Positions 10,754 through 22,839 of a stretch of DNA of 64,000 nt are shown piece by piece. The stretch is from Ceratobasidium sp. AG-K (Eukaryota; Basidiomycota; Agaricomycetes; Cantharellales; Ceratobasidiaceae), in contig JAWNGF010000007.1 in assembly GCA_037039685.1 (NCBI GenBank), positions 1,364,001 through 1,428,000 of the forward strand. The letters are read 5' to 3'. The position numbers and the translations under genes were made by a program. Below the pieces are notes generated by a model. That model did no database searches, was not told the origin of the DNA, and saw nothing but the letters and a program-made list of their open reading frames with translations. Position 1 is the stretch's first letter. Each line of letters starts with the position of its first letter.

Positions 10754-12035
10754 ATGTCTAGATCGACCACAGGTTCCATCAAATTTGCTCTGCTAGCATA
10801 CTCTGTTTACTGCTGGGTCGACGGTAGTGCTCGGGCTAGGCAAAATTCAAGCTCAGGTTCTAGCTTCAACCTCAATAGCCTAGTCACCGATGAGTCCGAG
10901 TCATCAGTTGACAGAGACACGCCCTCAGCTGGTCGTCTAAAGGCGTGTTGGGCCTGGATTGTTCGCCGTGGACCGCCAATAAGTGAGGAAGAACACTCTG
11001 CAATTGGAAAGATTGATGTCGCAGTACGTCCGTTGCATTCCTCATCAGACAAACTCGACTCATTTGTAACCTCAGACCGCATTCTTACTATTCAATGCTA
11101 TTCGACGACTAACGTCTCCGAAACGTTCTGCCCCACGATCCATCATTCCTGCGGTAACCCTACCCACCCCTGGGGTGCCCAGTGGCCTGTGTTGGAAAAC
11201 GCTCATTCTTGCAACGGCACTCTTGTCACTGTTGCACGAAACGCGGCGGGCAGCAGTCCTATACTATCTCCGCACACGGCATGCCGATCTCACCTCTCAA
11301 ATCCAAAAAGACCTCGCTCACATGCGCATAGGCCAAGTCCTCGTTCGGGGAGCCGACGTGACACCGGCCTCACAGGCCCCTGAGGAAGAAGAAGAAGAAT
11401 GTCTAATTTGCTCTGGGTCAGCTGAAACCATGTCGACGTCAAGCCACACTGGTAGTAGCTCGCGAGGCTTAGGCCCACTCGAGGCATTTTGTACCAACGC
11501 ACCCGACAAACACCTCACGCACAGGTCGTGTTTCCTGCGATGGCACGCAGCCTACATCCAACAACGACCGACTCGACACCCTGTCTCGTTGGCCGATAAT
11601 GCACCGATGCAAGAAGCCTTCATCCGAGCGGGGATAATACTTCGCGCAGCAGGCTTCGAGTATCTCTTGCCTCGACTTAAACAAACGGACGAGGGACAAA
11701 GGGACGGCGACAAGCTCGAGATTCACCGACACGAACAAGGAAGCGACCAACTCCTGGCCACGTTACGCACATCCGCGCCACCCTGTCCAGGGTGTCGCTC
11801 GCCCGTCTCATTACGCTTCATCGACAGCCGTCCGCCCTCGAGCGTTCCTATGTCCCTCGTTACCCCTCAGCCACGCCTCGTTCTAGCTAAATTCTGGCGA
11901 GAATGGGCAACACTTGTCACCGGACGCACACTCACTTCGTATTTCGGTTCACTGCTCTCCTTTATGACGGTTCTAGCAGCGATCACTAAGGCGCGCGAAA
12001 ACTCGTCGGCGTTGGTGGTGTCGTTCCTAGGTTAA
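10754..12035 (+). CDS. RING-like zinc-finger membrane protein
   Basis: There are two exons: 10754-11023 (starting MSRSTTGSIKFAL) and 11076-12035, joined in phase 0 by a 52-nt intron with donor GTACGT and acceptor CAG. The joined frame reads ..GKIDVA-TAFLLFNAIRR... A hydrophobic stretch TLILATALLSLL is followed by an acidic run and a cysteine/histidine set: CLIC, FC, HLTHRSC and CPGC. The order suits an atypical RING or RING-variant zinc finger (two zinc ions). A second hydrophobic segment, YFGSLLSFMTVLAAI, lies near the C-terminus. I infer a membrane E3 ligase, which fits its divergent UBC7-like neighbour, but no family name can be given with certainty. Confidence 0.7.
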
Positions 12036-13823
12036 GTTCCCTGATGTACACATCTTATATGCCCTCATATTCTGATTTATTCCTAGTGCCCTTGTTTTGT
12101 ATTTACCCCAGAATCGAGATTGTGGCATGGATGCAGTGCATCGGGATCAACCTCACCGCCGATCATAACCAATTAGGCCTTCTAAGCCTCGTATTGATGG
12201 GCATAGGCACAAAAGTAGATGTGATGCATATTATCACATACGTGTGTGCCGATAATGACCTGTCAATCAGATACCATCCGTATCCAGTATACGAGCACCT
12301 ATAGCCCATATATGGAAAGAATACTAGACCTAGAGATGGTTTCATCCGACAGACACAGGTGTCCAGACCATTAATGCCGGCGAGGTTTTTGCCACGGGCC
12401 AAAACCTAGTTGTCTATCTCACGACAACCCCAAAAACGTCGCGAGTGAGGTGGAGCTACTATCGATCGGGATTAACCAAAACAAAGGCCGAATGAAATAT
12501 ACCGGTCCACAGACATCGCGGCTTGACCTCACCTCGCAGTCGGCACAATCCGCACCATCATTTCGCGCAAAAACCTCCACGTTGCTTACACAGATGGTGC
12601 GAGATAGTAAACCACCTGACCCGCCGGCCGTGCGTCGATCAGTCACAGGGTCGGTACCGAGGCGCTCTTTGGTCCTATCACGTTCCTTGGGCGAGGCATC
12701 TGGTATGATGTAGCCATTTACATCGAACTTCCTATCATTTACAACCGGTTCGCGAGGTCCTGCATTGTTCCTGAATCCCTTTAGGGTATCACCTCGTGTA
12801 TGATTGTACCCTCGCTTGATTACTGTACTCTCACATTACTACTTCCGCATTACGACCGGACCGACTCTCGGCCAAGTCCACTCCGAGCTCGGTGGTTGGT
12901 TGAGGGTTCGCTCCACCCACATGTTTCACTGCGCCCACATACAGATCTGATATCATAGATCTGATCTCGTGGATGAACTGTGCGCGGTACGCGAGATCGC
13001 ACGAGGGCAGTGACACCGGTGCCGAGTTGTGCCGGGCATTTCGGGAGATTTAGCGCTCGTGACCGTTCGGGCTCGTGCCACAGTTGCGTGGTCTGGCTTG
13101 GATCAACGAAACTCGTGCTCGTCGTACGTACAAGTATGCTTCTCCATCGGATGTCTCTTGTTCATCGCCCAGGCGCTCTCTCATACGTGGCTCGCTGTTA
13201 TGTGTTGATGGGCGTTTCGAGTTATGAATTGCGCAGACGTGTTAATGAACAAGTGCAAAGTCTGAATGAATCGTAGCGTCTAAACGCGCCGATCACTTGA
13301 GAGTTTATAGTATGCTTTCATTTCATGATGAGCCAGTATCGGCATGAGCGCTAGAGCATATCCTTACGGGTGCGATCTCCCGCCCGGCAAGAAGGCCGGG
13401 GTGGGTGGTAGGCTTTAAATAAGTAAATAGGAGGCGCCGGGACGACCGGTCGTTAAGCCGGTGGTCCAAACAATCTGCGCTGGTGGAACCAATTGCTGTG
13501 ATTCATTTCCAGAGCTGGGCTTGAATTCCGGCCAGCGCGGTCTTTACGGAGATCGAGCCACTGGACTAGTGACCCCTCTGGGGATAAAATTGATTTAGCA
13601 GTTAATCTAACCACAGTGGCGATTCACTGGCTATTCGCGTGTGCTGAAACTCGGCGTCTCCAGCCCGTTGGGTGGAAATCTTAGTTTGTCTCGGTTGACA
13701 ATTCGACAGGGCGAGCGACCCGCTGTTCTGGATATCTGCGATCATGGTTCAGGCCGCCTACAAATAGGGATGAGACCCCGCAGAAACAGAATTGTATTCC
13801 CTAGCACTTTCACCCTACCCACG
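12036..13823. other. Intergenic; one tRNA-like repeat remnant, otherwise nothing recognised
   Basis: Small open frames (for example 12450-12713 and 12980-13276 plus) have no recognisable motif. The only structured element I see is a possible SINE remnant at about 13380-13590. Confidence 0.5.
13380..13590 (-). repeat. Possible tRNA-derived SINE remnant
   Basis: On the minus strand, TAGTCCAGTGG (about 13560-13570) fits an RNA polymerase III A box, TRGYNNARNNG. ATTCAAGCC, about 30 nt further on, fits a B box except at one base. The surrounding sequence cannot fold as a full tRNA. The downstream body is G+C-rich and ends in an A/T-rich stretch. Confidence 0.35.
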
Positions 13824-14519
13824 ATGACATTCGTTGACGGCTTCTATCTCATCGACGAGACCGGCTCGCTCACCACCACGCAATTTCGAGATGTTGAGGA
13901 CCGGCTGACCGTCCGCCTCGACTGCACCATGAACAGGCCTGGTACGTTGGTGTCTGCTTTTATTGGGCCCAGCTAACGCTTTCGTAGAGCGAGCAGTAGT
14001 CATGCTCACCGTCTCTGGAGGCACTCAATCGCACCTTGTTAGTGCTCCTGGCCGACCCGACTTTCACGGCACAATTGCCCCAGACGCCGTCCTCGATTAT
14101 GGCGCCAAAGGCATCGCACTCGGCAACGTCCAGTTTGGCCGCAACGCCATGCCCATGGACAAGTACCTTCGCCGCAGGTTAGTGCCTAGCTATATTTTCT
14201 TTTTCTGTGACTGACATTTCAGCAGCTCTAGCAGTCGGAAGTTTGTCGGCAGCGACGGTATGGAATACAAATGGCAATGCACGGGAGACGGGAATGACTG
14301 GTCGGTACGTACCCCGCGCTCTTCCCCGCACTCTCACTAACCCCTATCCAGTTGACCAATGCTGCTGGCACCACGTCGCGGACTACACACGCAGCGACGT
14401 CCTTATTCCGGGCCGACGAACATCTTGCCTTGCGATATGCGGAAGCTGGATACACCTATCAGTTGGTATGCCCTTCCTTCACTTCCCACTACACTGGCTA
14501 ATTTTTATTCCAGAAATAA
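13824..14519 (+). CDS. DUF6593 family protein
   Basis: Spliced translation gives about 150 residues starting MTFVDGFYLIDETGSL. It continues through MNRPERAVVMLTV, GNVQFGRNAMPMDKYL, FVGSDGMEYKWQC, WSLTNAAGTTS and FRADEHLALRYAEAGYTYQL. Introns at 13942-13987, near 14180, near 14310 and near 14465 all have clean GT-AG ends and keep frame. The G.(E/D)YKW...W.L pattern is typical of DUF6593, a small beta-rich family of unknown function expanded in Agaricomycetes. The frame upstream of 13824 is open, so a longer N-terminus is possible. The last exon as spliced stops almost at once (QLK); another frame there encodes EIIASLTIMRHIAHYRL, so the true end is uncertain. Confidence 0.68.
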
Positions 14520-16309
14520 TCGCTTCTCTGACCATCATGCGACACATTGCCCACTACCGACTCTAACTCTCTCGCATCACCCATACCCTAATATTCTGTA
14601 CTATCGCATTGTACTCGTCCCACCCCGGTCATTGTATTACTACTCGGCACGCCGCATTTACGAACACTGGTCTTGCTCTATCTTGTTGGAACTATCTCTT
14701 TGTAGTCCTTGTTTCGATGTATATCCCCCCTTGCTATCTCGAATTGTAATCCGTAAAGGAACGTGTTGTTTCGTCATCCCGCGTGCGCTCATCCTCCAGT
14801 GCACATCCCGGTTTCCGGCTCGAATTTCAACCGTACATCTTGTCCCACGTTCCAGCCGGCACCTCCTATATGTCTATCGAACGTGCGCATTGGATCTTGA
14901 CCCACGTCTCGCATCATATCGAACGACAGCATATCAGGCTCGGCATATTCAGCTCTGCCTTCGTCATAATCGTCACCCTCGTCCCAAACAACCCCGGATC
15001 GGGACACGTCGGGAGATAAGATAAGATCCCCGCACACCCCGCACTATTGCAAATTTTATTAACGTTTGCAGTGGGCAGATAAGCCTTCAATGGTGGCACG
15101 GTATCTATTATGCGGGAGAAGAGGTAACATGTGATTCGTACTGGGCTGGAATGATAGGTAGAGGGCCGTGGGAGGGACCGAGGCTGGGCCAATGAGTCGG
15201 GTTATGTTTACGCGCCATATACGGGGGATACTTTTTGCGATTGGTGCGGTAGTGGGCTGAAGTGATTTGTGCGTTACGCGCGATTAGAGCTATTCAGCCT
15301 AAGCACGCAGCCCAGTCTTGGAATTCTTGAATCTCATCTCAAGGGGCTTGATTCGGGCTTGAAGTGCTTGACCCAGCCTTGGAAGTCCTCCATTCGGACT
15401 TCGTGACTAATTGACGTCTGCCGCGGCTGCCGCGCCGACTCTGACGCGACATTCCTTCCGTCTCCATCGCGCAGCACCTCGGAGCTCGACCGGACGCGCA
15501 CATCTCACAGCTTCAATACTGACAGTTATTTTCGTCTTGACAAATCTGTTTTCATTTGGCCGCGCGTTATTTTCATCTGTCCACATTAACTCCATCCTTG
15601 TTCACGTTATTTTTATCTATATTTACCTATGTGAGGTGCGTAAATCGGCTCAGGGGTATCTTGTATCGGGCACACGCAAGAATCGGGTCGGAGCACGTTA
15701 CCAGCTCGGCGTCCGCTTCCGGTGCAACGATCGCGACTAGAATTCGAACCGCCCCAGCAGATATAATATACTAGAGACGATCGAGCGAGCGTCTCGGCTG
15801 ACGGAAGACCGACCCCGACTGCGGATACCGGCTTGGAAACAACCTTTACAGCTGAAACGGTACTGATGAGGCACACAGGATCATCAACTGTCATGGCACT
15901 GCACGGTTAAATTTCAGATTTTACGAGGTGGAGGTGCGGGCAGCAGTCGCCGGGCGGAGTATGCACGTCACACAAATCCAGTTAAATTAATGTTAATGAC
16001 AAACACTCACGGTAGATTGCAGCAGTGGCTGGCAGCCGCTCGGGGCGACCCGAACAGTGCACGTCCCGCCGGCACATCTCATGACTGGCCAGGGACACCC
16101 GATCCTGGATCGCTCCCTTGATGGAATTCAAGGTAATTCACCCCTCGTGGGGTTCTCGGTTGCAGAGCAGAGTATAGTACTGTATCAAGTGTGATTGATT
16201 ATATGGTTTAGGAGTGCTGGCGGAGTTTGCCGAGCCAGTGTTAGTCTGTAGGAGAATGGGATGGATTCGCAAAAGTCGCGCGGTTACAATGGGAATAAAA
16301 GCGCTGGTC
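14520..16309. other. Intergenic, no gene supported
   Basis: Several medium open frames (14359-15024 plus, 14789-15037 minus, 15411-15740 plus) lack motifs and do not splice to neighbours. The start probably contains the 3' UTR of the DUF6593 gene. Confidence 0.45.
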
Positions 16310-17473
16310 CTAGCCTTGTTGAGAATACTCTAGTGGTTGGCCATCGACTGAATCAGCCATGGACAGCAACCGGTCGCGCATCCCTTCTAGTCGGGCGGCT
16401 ATGGCATCGTGACCAGTTCGGGCCTTGAACGTGCTTGTAAAGGTATCTCCGCGGACCCAGTCAATCTTGTGCTGAAGAATCATTCGGGCTCGGCGGCTAC
16501 CTCCTCGAATGTCGCCCATCGAAGCATGCAATGTAGCACGCTTAACGTCTGGATCGTATGCGGCTGTATGTAGGATATTGTTTTGATAGAACACCGTGTC
16601 TCCGGCTGCATTGGTTCGGTCACCGAGCTGTATGTCTAAGCAAGCACTAACCTTTGAGCTCGACGCAGATCGCGCCGGGCATGGTCATTGGGTCCTCGGG
16701 TGCATCTTGGATCGAAGAAAGTGCCCGTTGTTCTGGAGTTCTGGGTTCGCGATGCGACTTGGGAACAACATATAGGCAGGCATCGTCGTATAGTGCCCTG
16801 CCGAGGTTCGGTTAGTACCGTTCGATTCCAAGCTCAAGAACCGCGGGCGATGTGCTGGCGACTCGACTCACGTGTTCCACTGTACCTACATGTATGCGAG
16901 CCTTCAGTCAATAGGCCTCCGCCACAAAATATTCTGAGACGCACACCAAAGAAGTTTGTCCTCAGTGCTGATATTTCTTCTTCAAGGGAAGCCGTTTCGG
17001 GGACATCATCTCGGTGCCATCGCAATGCGAATTTGTGTCGGTCCGGATTGATGAGGAGGTTAAAGAGTTCTGTAGAATACAAACACATTTGAAGGAAGTG
17101 GCAACCCCAGAATGTGCATCGGCTATGACTCACCCATCTGGACCTGGTCTTCCCCACACCCCAACAGGGAGGTGGCCGCGCCTACGACACCTTCAGAACC
17201 GTACCAACGTACAAAAAATGGCTCATGAAGATGCGGATGCATGATGTGCTGCACTCCCCACGAGTCTGGTTCGTCACCTACAAACGGGGGAAACTGCTTC
17301 CCCACGATGCGTCGATGCGGCCATTCACCTGCCCTTGTCTTGTCCACTATTCGGTCACATGCCTCTCGAAGTGCAGTAAATTCGCCGTCATCAATAAGCC
17401 CAGGCACGAGCACATATCCATCTCGCTCATAGTCGTCTTTCTGAGTACGGGAGAGCCCTTTGTATGCGGTCAT
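16310..17473 (-). CDS. Phytanoyl-CoA dioxygenase (PhyH) family oxygenase
   Basis: This is an Fe(II)/2-oxoglutarate oxygenase. From 17473 the protein begins MTAYKGLSRTQKDDYERDGY, the usual start of PhyH proteins (FxxxGYvvv, here DGYVLVPGLI). Further on come FALRWHRDDVP (HxD iron ligands), VQWNTALYDDACLYVVPKSH, and VFYQNNILHTAAYD with the distal His, then KRATLHASMG with an Arg suited to 2-oxoglutarate. About four introns restore one frame; the acceptor before ELFNLLINPDRH is one example. The stop is TAG at 16310-16312. The substrate is unknown; the family includes lipid and secondary-metabolite hydroxylases. It is head-to-head with SRP9, 232 bp apart. Confidence 0.85.
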
Positions 17474-17705
17474 GGCGCGGAGCAAGTTGTGATTTCGTCC
17501 ACGGATTTACCGGAGCCGTCGGCTCGGATGCAAATTACAAAGACACTCTCGTCCTCGTTCAACTGTAAAGGGCAAGTCGACTTCGATTGCCCTAGACATG
17601 TCTAACAGAATTGCTATATCGTATCTAGTGGACGCACTACGCTCGATCCGTAGTGACAAAGGCCGCTCGATTCGCCGATGATCTGCTAGGTATTCCTTTG
17701 TCTCG

Positions 17706-18183
17706 ATGGTCTATATCACGTCTTGGAACGAGTTTCAAGAGGCTGCTGAAGTACTCTACACCAAGTCACCGACTCAAGCAAGTCCCTAGCTTTGTCAATC
17801 TCTAGCATAAACTAATCAACCAGACTAGACGCGATATGTTATAAAATGGAAAGCTGCCCTGGGTGTGCTTGTATTGAAAATCACTGATGATGAGACAGTA
17901 AGCGTCTAATTCTGGCATACCCCGCCTTTCCTTTGAATTTTTGGCGTTTTGACGCGACCTTTAGTGCCTCAAATTTCGCACACATTCGTCCATTATGCTC
18001 GGCCGTTTTGAGACGCTTAATCTAGAGCTCATGCGAAAGATGCAAAACCGGACCGCACCTCCGCCTGCTATCCTCGATACAGCAGTCGCGACCCCGTCGG
18101 GTCCTGCCGCGTCGTCGGTACCTGGGACCACAGCTGCCTCGGCTGGGGGAGCCAAAAAGAAAAAGCCGAAGAAAAAGAAATAG
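17706..18183 (+). CDS. srp9: Signal recognition particle subunit SRP9
   Basis: Three exons (17706-17777, 17829-17897, 17965-18183) give exactly 119 residues. Exon 1 is MVYITSWNEFQEAAEVLYTK and on; exon 2 includes TRYVIKWKAALGVLVLKITD; exon 3 includes CLKFRTHSSIMLGRFETLN. These match the alpha-beta-beta-beta-alpha fold of SRP9, which with SRP14 binds the Alu domain of 7SL RNA and slows elongation during co-translational targeting to the ER. The C-terminus is a Lys-rich tail (KKKKPKKKK), common in fungal forms. Intron 1 uses a GC donor (GCAAGT); it is the only choice that keeps frame. Confidence 0.93.
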
Positions 18184-18749
18184 ACGCATGTATATCACCA
18201 GTGTTTTCCAAATTATTGCTATCGCTTTGAACCGGCCGATTGCGTGATCGGATTAGGACGAACAACACACCCGTGTTAGTAGTTGTCTTTCGCCGGTCGA
18301 GCGACTGATAATTCGGTCCGCGTGTGATCGCATCTGTATGACCCAAGGTGCCCACCGGCCTCGGGTGAAAGCGATCTGCGTTGTTCGTGGGTCCGATGGT
18401 CAGGGTGACATCGGAAATATTTCCGCCCAGTTGATGGATTGACCATGCGGTGGGTTACAAGGGCTGTATTATGAGGACGATCGATTGAGACACCTCGATT
18501 GATTGCTGAACTTTTTTCTTCAATGGGGGAGTCGAGCGACAGTCGAGCCCTGAAAATCATTCGATTGGCTCGGGGTATATTCATGTGATCAACAAGTGGA
18601 CTCATGCATGTCTGCTTGGACAGCAACTGCCATCCGACTCTGAATAGGGTTAAAGTAAAATACTTGAATTTGCCTTGATATATTATAGAGCACAATTACC
18701 TCACATAAAATGCATACGGTCTACCTCGGCTGAATTCCAAACCTCCGCC
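18184..18749. other. Convergent 3' intergenic region
   Basis: This lies between the 3' ends of SRP9 and the TFIIIC gene. The minus-strand frame 18276-18695 has no recognisable motif. Nothing else is seen. Confidence 0.5.
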
Positions 18750-21577
18750 TCAATCGTCATCCAGCTCATCCTCTGCACCCTCATCTTCTTGTGGCCTCAG
18801 GCTAAACAATAACTCGCGTAGCACGTCGATCCTCACGAGTCCTGATGCGCCCCCTGAAGCCAGAACCCCTGCCTGAGCTAGTCTAGTCGGCTGCCACGCC
18901 GCGGAATGAATTCCTGATCGTCATAGCTCAAGTTGAACCATCGACGCGCCAGTATCGGATCGAAACTCACCGATTTGAGGGTCCCAGGCCCCGAAGCCGT
19001 CTCGCTTGCGTTCTGCTATCACTTCTTGACTGGGCATCTTGACCCCTTTGGGAGGGTCGCGCGGCTTGTTTTGTTGTCGTGGATCCTTGTGGTCCTATTC
19101 AACAATCGCCGTCAATTCGAGGTCGCGTGCTGGCGTGGAATCGGCTTACGCGCGGAATAATCATGTCGAGCATCCGAAGTTCGTTTGTTTGGCGATTCGA
19201 GTCCATTCGGTACACGGTATGTACGAATGTTGGCTGCGACGTCAACAATAAGCGTGTCAATTGGGTTCTTGCAGGCTTGTACGAACCATGGTCGACCCCT
19301 TTCGCACATATTTCAGTAGGTTAGCAATAGTGAGTGTCCCATCCGAGCTCGCAACCGCCACCTGTGGGTGTAAATCCGAGGTTGCAATGTCCTGCACATC
19401 CGTTCGGTAAGGTAAGCAAAGATTCTGGGCCCTGGGACTGAACTCACCCAAACTGGACCTTGTGCCTCCGTGACGTTGTGCCCTCGTCCGAGCACGAGGG
19501 GATGAAGGCCTGTGAACTTGATGATGTTCTCATGCTCGTTGGATATGATACCTCCACCATACGAGCTGAACGCCACACACTGTATGACGTCTTTTCTTGC
19601 CTTAACCGCGGGCCGTTGATCTCTGATGTGCAACTTACCTCGACAGCGGTACATACTGATTGGCATCCCACCCGCATGTCTAACGTCAGTGACGTATACG
19701 TGCCCGTCAAACCCACCCGAGATCACCATATGCGGGTCTTCGTCACGCCCTAGGTCGGGTTGACCTGGTTCGCTTGGGATTCGGACCCATTTTACGGATT
19801 GGACGCGCGATTGGTGAACCGAGATGTAGTGGGTTGGAAACGTGTGAAGACCTGTGAATGCGTTAGGTGAGTGGATGTGGAGTGGGAAACAAGCAAACCT
19901 TGTGGGCAGGGTTTGCCTTGGATTGCTGATTTGACGTTGCATACCGCGATGTGTCCTATTGATCTGGTTTAGTGTGATCCCAGACTGGGACAACCCTAGG
20001 CTCACCGTTCGAGCATCCTGCGACGATGACCTCGCTGTTCCCCCAATCCAAAGATGTGAACCACGAATCGGGGAGCGCAAGTCGAACTAGGGGCCGAGCC
20101 ATCCGAACTATGGCTCATCTGTCAGGTTCGACCACACCCTTCGACAAGCTCGCGTACTATACACGGGTCCTTCAGCATTCTTTCTCACGCGTTCTGGAAT
20201 TGGCACCGCATATATCGCAATGCTTCCATCGCCGAAAACGCCAGCCAAAATGCCGAGCTTCTGCGACTCTCCCTCCTAGCCAAAAAGTGCGATGAGTGCC
20301 CGGTTCGCCCTCAGCTCGAGCCCATACCTTATCGTGCGCAGGGAGAGGACACCACTTGAGAACTCTCGCAGGGCCCAGGTCGTCGAGACATAAAACAAGT
20401 GCACATAAGGCAGTCCCCAAGTCGGTACTATCTGTGGGCGTTTTAGAGGGCCCGAAACGCCATATTTGAATCGTGCTTTTTTGAATGGTAGGAGTGGGTA
20501 CGTCTGTCGATGGTATAGGAGGGATGGTTGAGACGGCAAGGTACTGCGCGTATTCATGGTCTATGATACAATAAATGTCGGTTACAGGATAGGATGTTGC
20601 AATAGGGATCTCACCTGCCCCGAACTCTTCAGATACAGGACACCAATCGAGTCCCCAGACGGGATTTCCGGCGTTGAAAGCCAAAGCTTGACTAGTTGGC
20701 CAGAATTCATCTGGGTTATACTCGATTAGTGGACAAGTCCAGCACGAGGCGAATCGAGGGAATGGTCCATCTACCAAGTTTTCGCGTTTCCAACAACTTG
20801 ACTTGTATGGGCTGTTGACTTCCAAATGGCCCCATGAGACACGTAATTGAAGACTGTGCTCCTTCGAGATATGGCCCTACGTCACTTGAATATTCAGTAA
20901 GCACGACCCAAAGACGTTCGCAGTGAACTTGGCTTACGTTGCCTGGACCAACGTATAATCTCCGTCCTTAATACGAACATCCTCGTGCACGACGGGTCTT
21001 CCTCTTCCCTCCTTGAACCACCCTAGGTCTTCACACATGGAAAGCACTGGTCCTGCGCCCACATTAATGCCCAACATATCCCTTGACTTTCTCGTGCTAA
21101 CTGCATCGCGCTGTCCAGGCTCTTCCGCCAGCGTTTGGGCAGCAAATAGTCCGTCCGAGGTGGATCGCAGTCGAACACTAGGATCTGGGAAGTATGCGGG
21201 GCACGGTCGAGCGCGGGCGTTGGCTTCCTTTGATCGTCGACCTCCCTGTTTGGGTGCAGGTTTGGGTTTGGAAGGTTTCGTTGATTGGGGTTCATTGTCC
21301 GAGTCTGCAACGGGTAAAGGCCCGGACGCATCTGAATAGACGAGTTCATCCTGTTCTTGTTCTTCCTGTGCATCCGCATGTTCAAAGTCGCTGTCTTCAG
21401 CAGCTATGATTTGTGTTAATAAAAGTTCGCATTGTGACTGTTGGGGGCTTGCTCACCTTTGCGCTTTCCTTTCTTTTTGGAGCTGGATGACACTACGGGA
21501 GCTGGCTCTGGCTGCTCGCCCTCCAAGAGCTCTGCGTACGATACCCGTGCAGCTTTCCTTGTGGATTTCCTTGACAT
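18750..21577 (-). CDS. TFIIIC WD40 subunit (Tfc6/Sfc6/GTF3C2-like)
   Basis: The start MSRKSTRKAARVSYAELL at 21577 is followed by an acidic, Lys-rich disordered region. A WD40 domain typical of the TauB subunit of RNA polymerase III factor TFIIIC comes next. Family marks include WGLDWCP, DLGPARVLKWCPLP, LGILAGVFGDGSIAI, TSLDWGNSEVIVAGCSNG, VISGGFDGHVYVTDVR, IISNEHENIIKFT and GRGHNVTEAQGPVW. The last exons contain DGFGAWDPQIG and HSAAWQPTRLAQAGVLASGG, ending with an acidic tail at TGA 18750-18752. At least nine introns are needed. TFIIIC binds the A and B boxes of tRNA genes. It is head-to-head with the methyltransferase gene, 151 bp apart. Exon limits in the middle were not all fixed. Confidence 0.8.
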
Positions 21578-21728
21578 TGTCGCAAACGAATTCTAGGAGA
21601 TGATCGTCAAAGGCGTCACACCAACTTAAATGAAAACAACCGCAAGCAGCCCCTTGCAATTACATAATGGCGCTTACTGCATTTAGGCACGTCACAACAA
21701 TAATTTACCTTCACCTCCTCCCAGCACC

Positions 21729-22569
21729 ATGTCCCAGGTTGACCTCGCTTCTCTCGTCGACTTTAACCAGCGCTCGCTGTGGGTATCCGCCGCAACGATA
21801 CTATGGAACCCTCTATTCTGGAACTGCGTAGCGCAAAATGGTGAGTGTCCTGCAGCTAACCGTCGGTGGTGGGCTAAGTGATGATTGGTAGAATACCACA
21901 ATAAAACAATCACAAAGATTCTAGGCGGGCGAAGGTATCTCGGCTGCTACTTCCTCGCCATAACCATCTTCTCGCTGGGAATGTTCCGCGACACAATGTT
22001 AGTGGGAATCTCAATGACATTATATTTCAAGTCAACGTGTCATTCTCATTTCAATTTCATCTCGCGTCGAATTAGGTATCATAACGCGCTCAAGGATCAA
22101 CCTTCGAGTGATCTCATCGACCCGACGTTCGCAAAGCCGCTCGCCGTCGCGTTGTTCGTCGTCGGACAGACATTTGTGCTCACTTCGACTTGGGCTTTGG
22201 GGATTACTGGTAAGTTAGCCTTCTGTACAAACCAATTCTGTCTGACTCTTGTTTGATATATTAGGTACCTTCCTCGGGGACTACTTTGGTATCCTTATGT
22301 CCGCCCGTGTGACTGGATTCCCATTCAATGTTGTCGAGAACCCGATGTATGTTGGAAGTACGATGTGTTTTGCCGCGACCGCATTGTGGTATTCGTCCCC
22401 CGCTGGCTTGCTGCTCACATTGCTTGTGCACATCGTTTACACAATTGCGCTTCGTTATGAAGGGTGGGTATCTATCTTGATTTATTGAACGGGTCCTAAA
22501 GGTTATCTTCGCAGGCCATTCACCACAATGATTTACAGCGAAGCCGCGAAATCGTCCAAGGCTCAGTAG
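21729..22569 (+). CDS. OPI3: Phosphatidylethanolamine/phospholipid N-methyltransferase (OPI3-type)
   Basis: Spliced translation gives about 205 residues, the usual size of the short class. It starts [20 protein letters not shown], followed by four or so membrane helices (for example [17 protein letters not shown] and [20 protein letters not shown]). The SAM-binding region has GDYFGILM and [17 protein letters not shown], where FNVxENPMYxGS is the family signature. The last exon reads [18 protein letters not shown]. The enzyme makes phosphatidylcholine by the final methylations of phosphatidyl-monomethylethanolamine in the ER membrane. Four short introns all keep frame. Confidence 0.92.
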
Positions 22570-22839
22570 AGGGTGAAATGAAAAGACGCTCAACCGTCGA
22601 GAGAACAAAGAATACGAATTATGCCATGACTCGTCACGATTCTTCAACGCATCGCATACACAATGTAGCTTTAGAGTTAGGCCAAGACAGATATATTATA
22701 TCCGGGGTTTCAAGTAGACGTTATCGTCAGGAGCGGGCACTCGTACAGATAAAACACGTATAATAGGGTATTCAGATCTGCCGACGGTCTAGTAAAATCG
22801 TTGTATATTCAACGTGATACACCGCGTGAATTGGCCGTA

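Noticed and set aside
14359..15024. 221-residue plus-strand frame after the DUF6593 gene
   Set aside because: Starts inside that gene in another frame and shows no motif; could only be reached by an unlikely splice.
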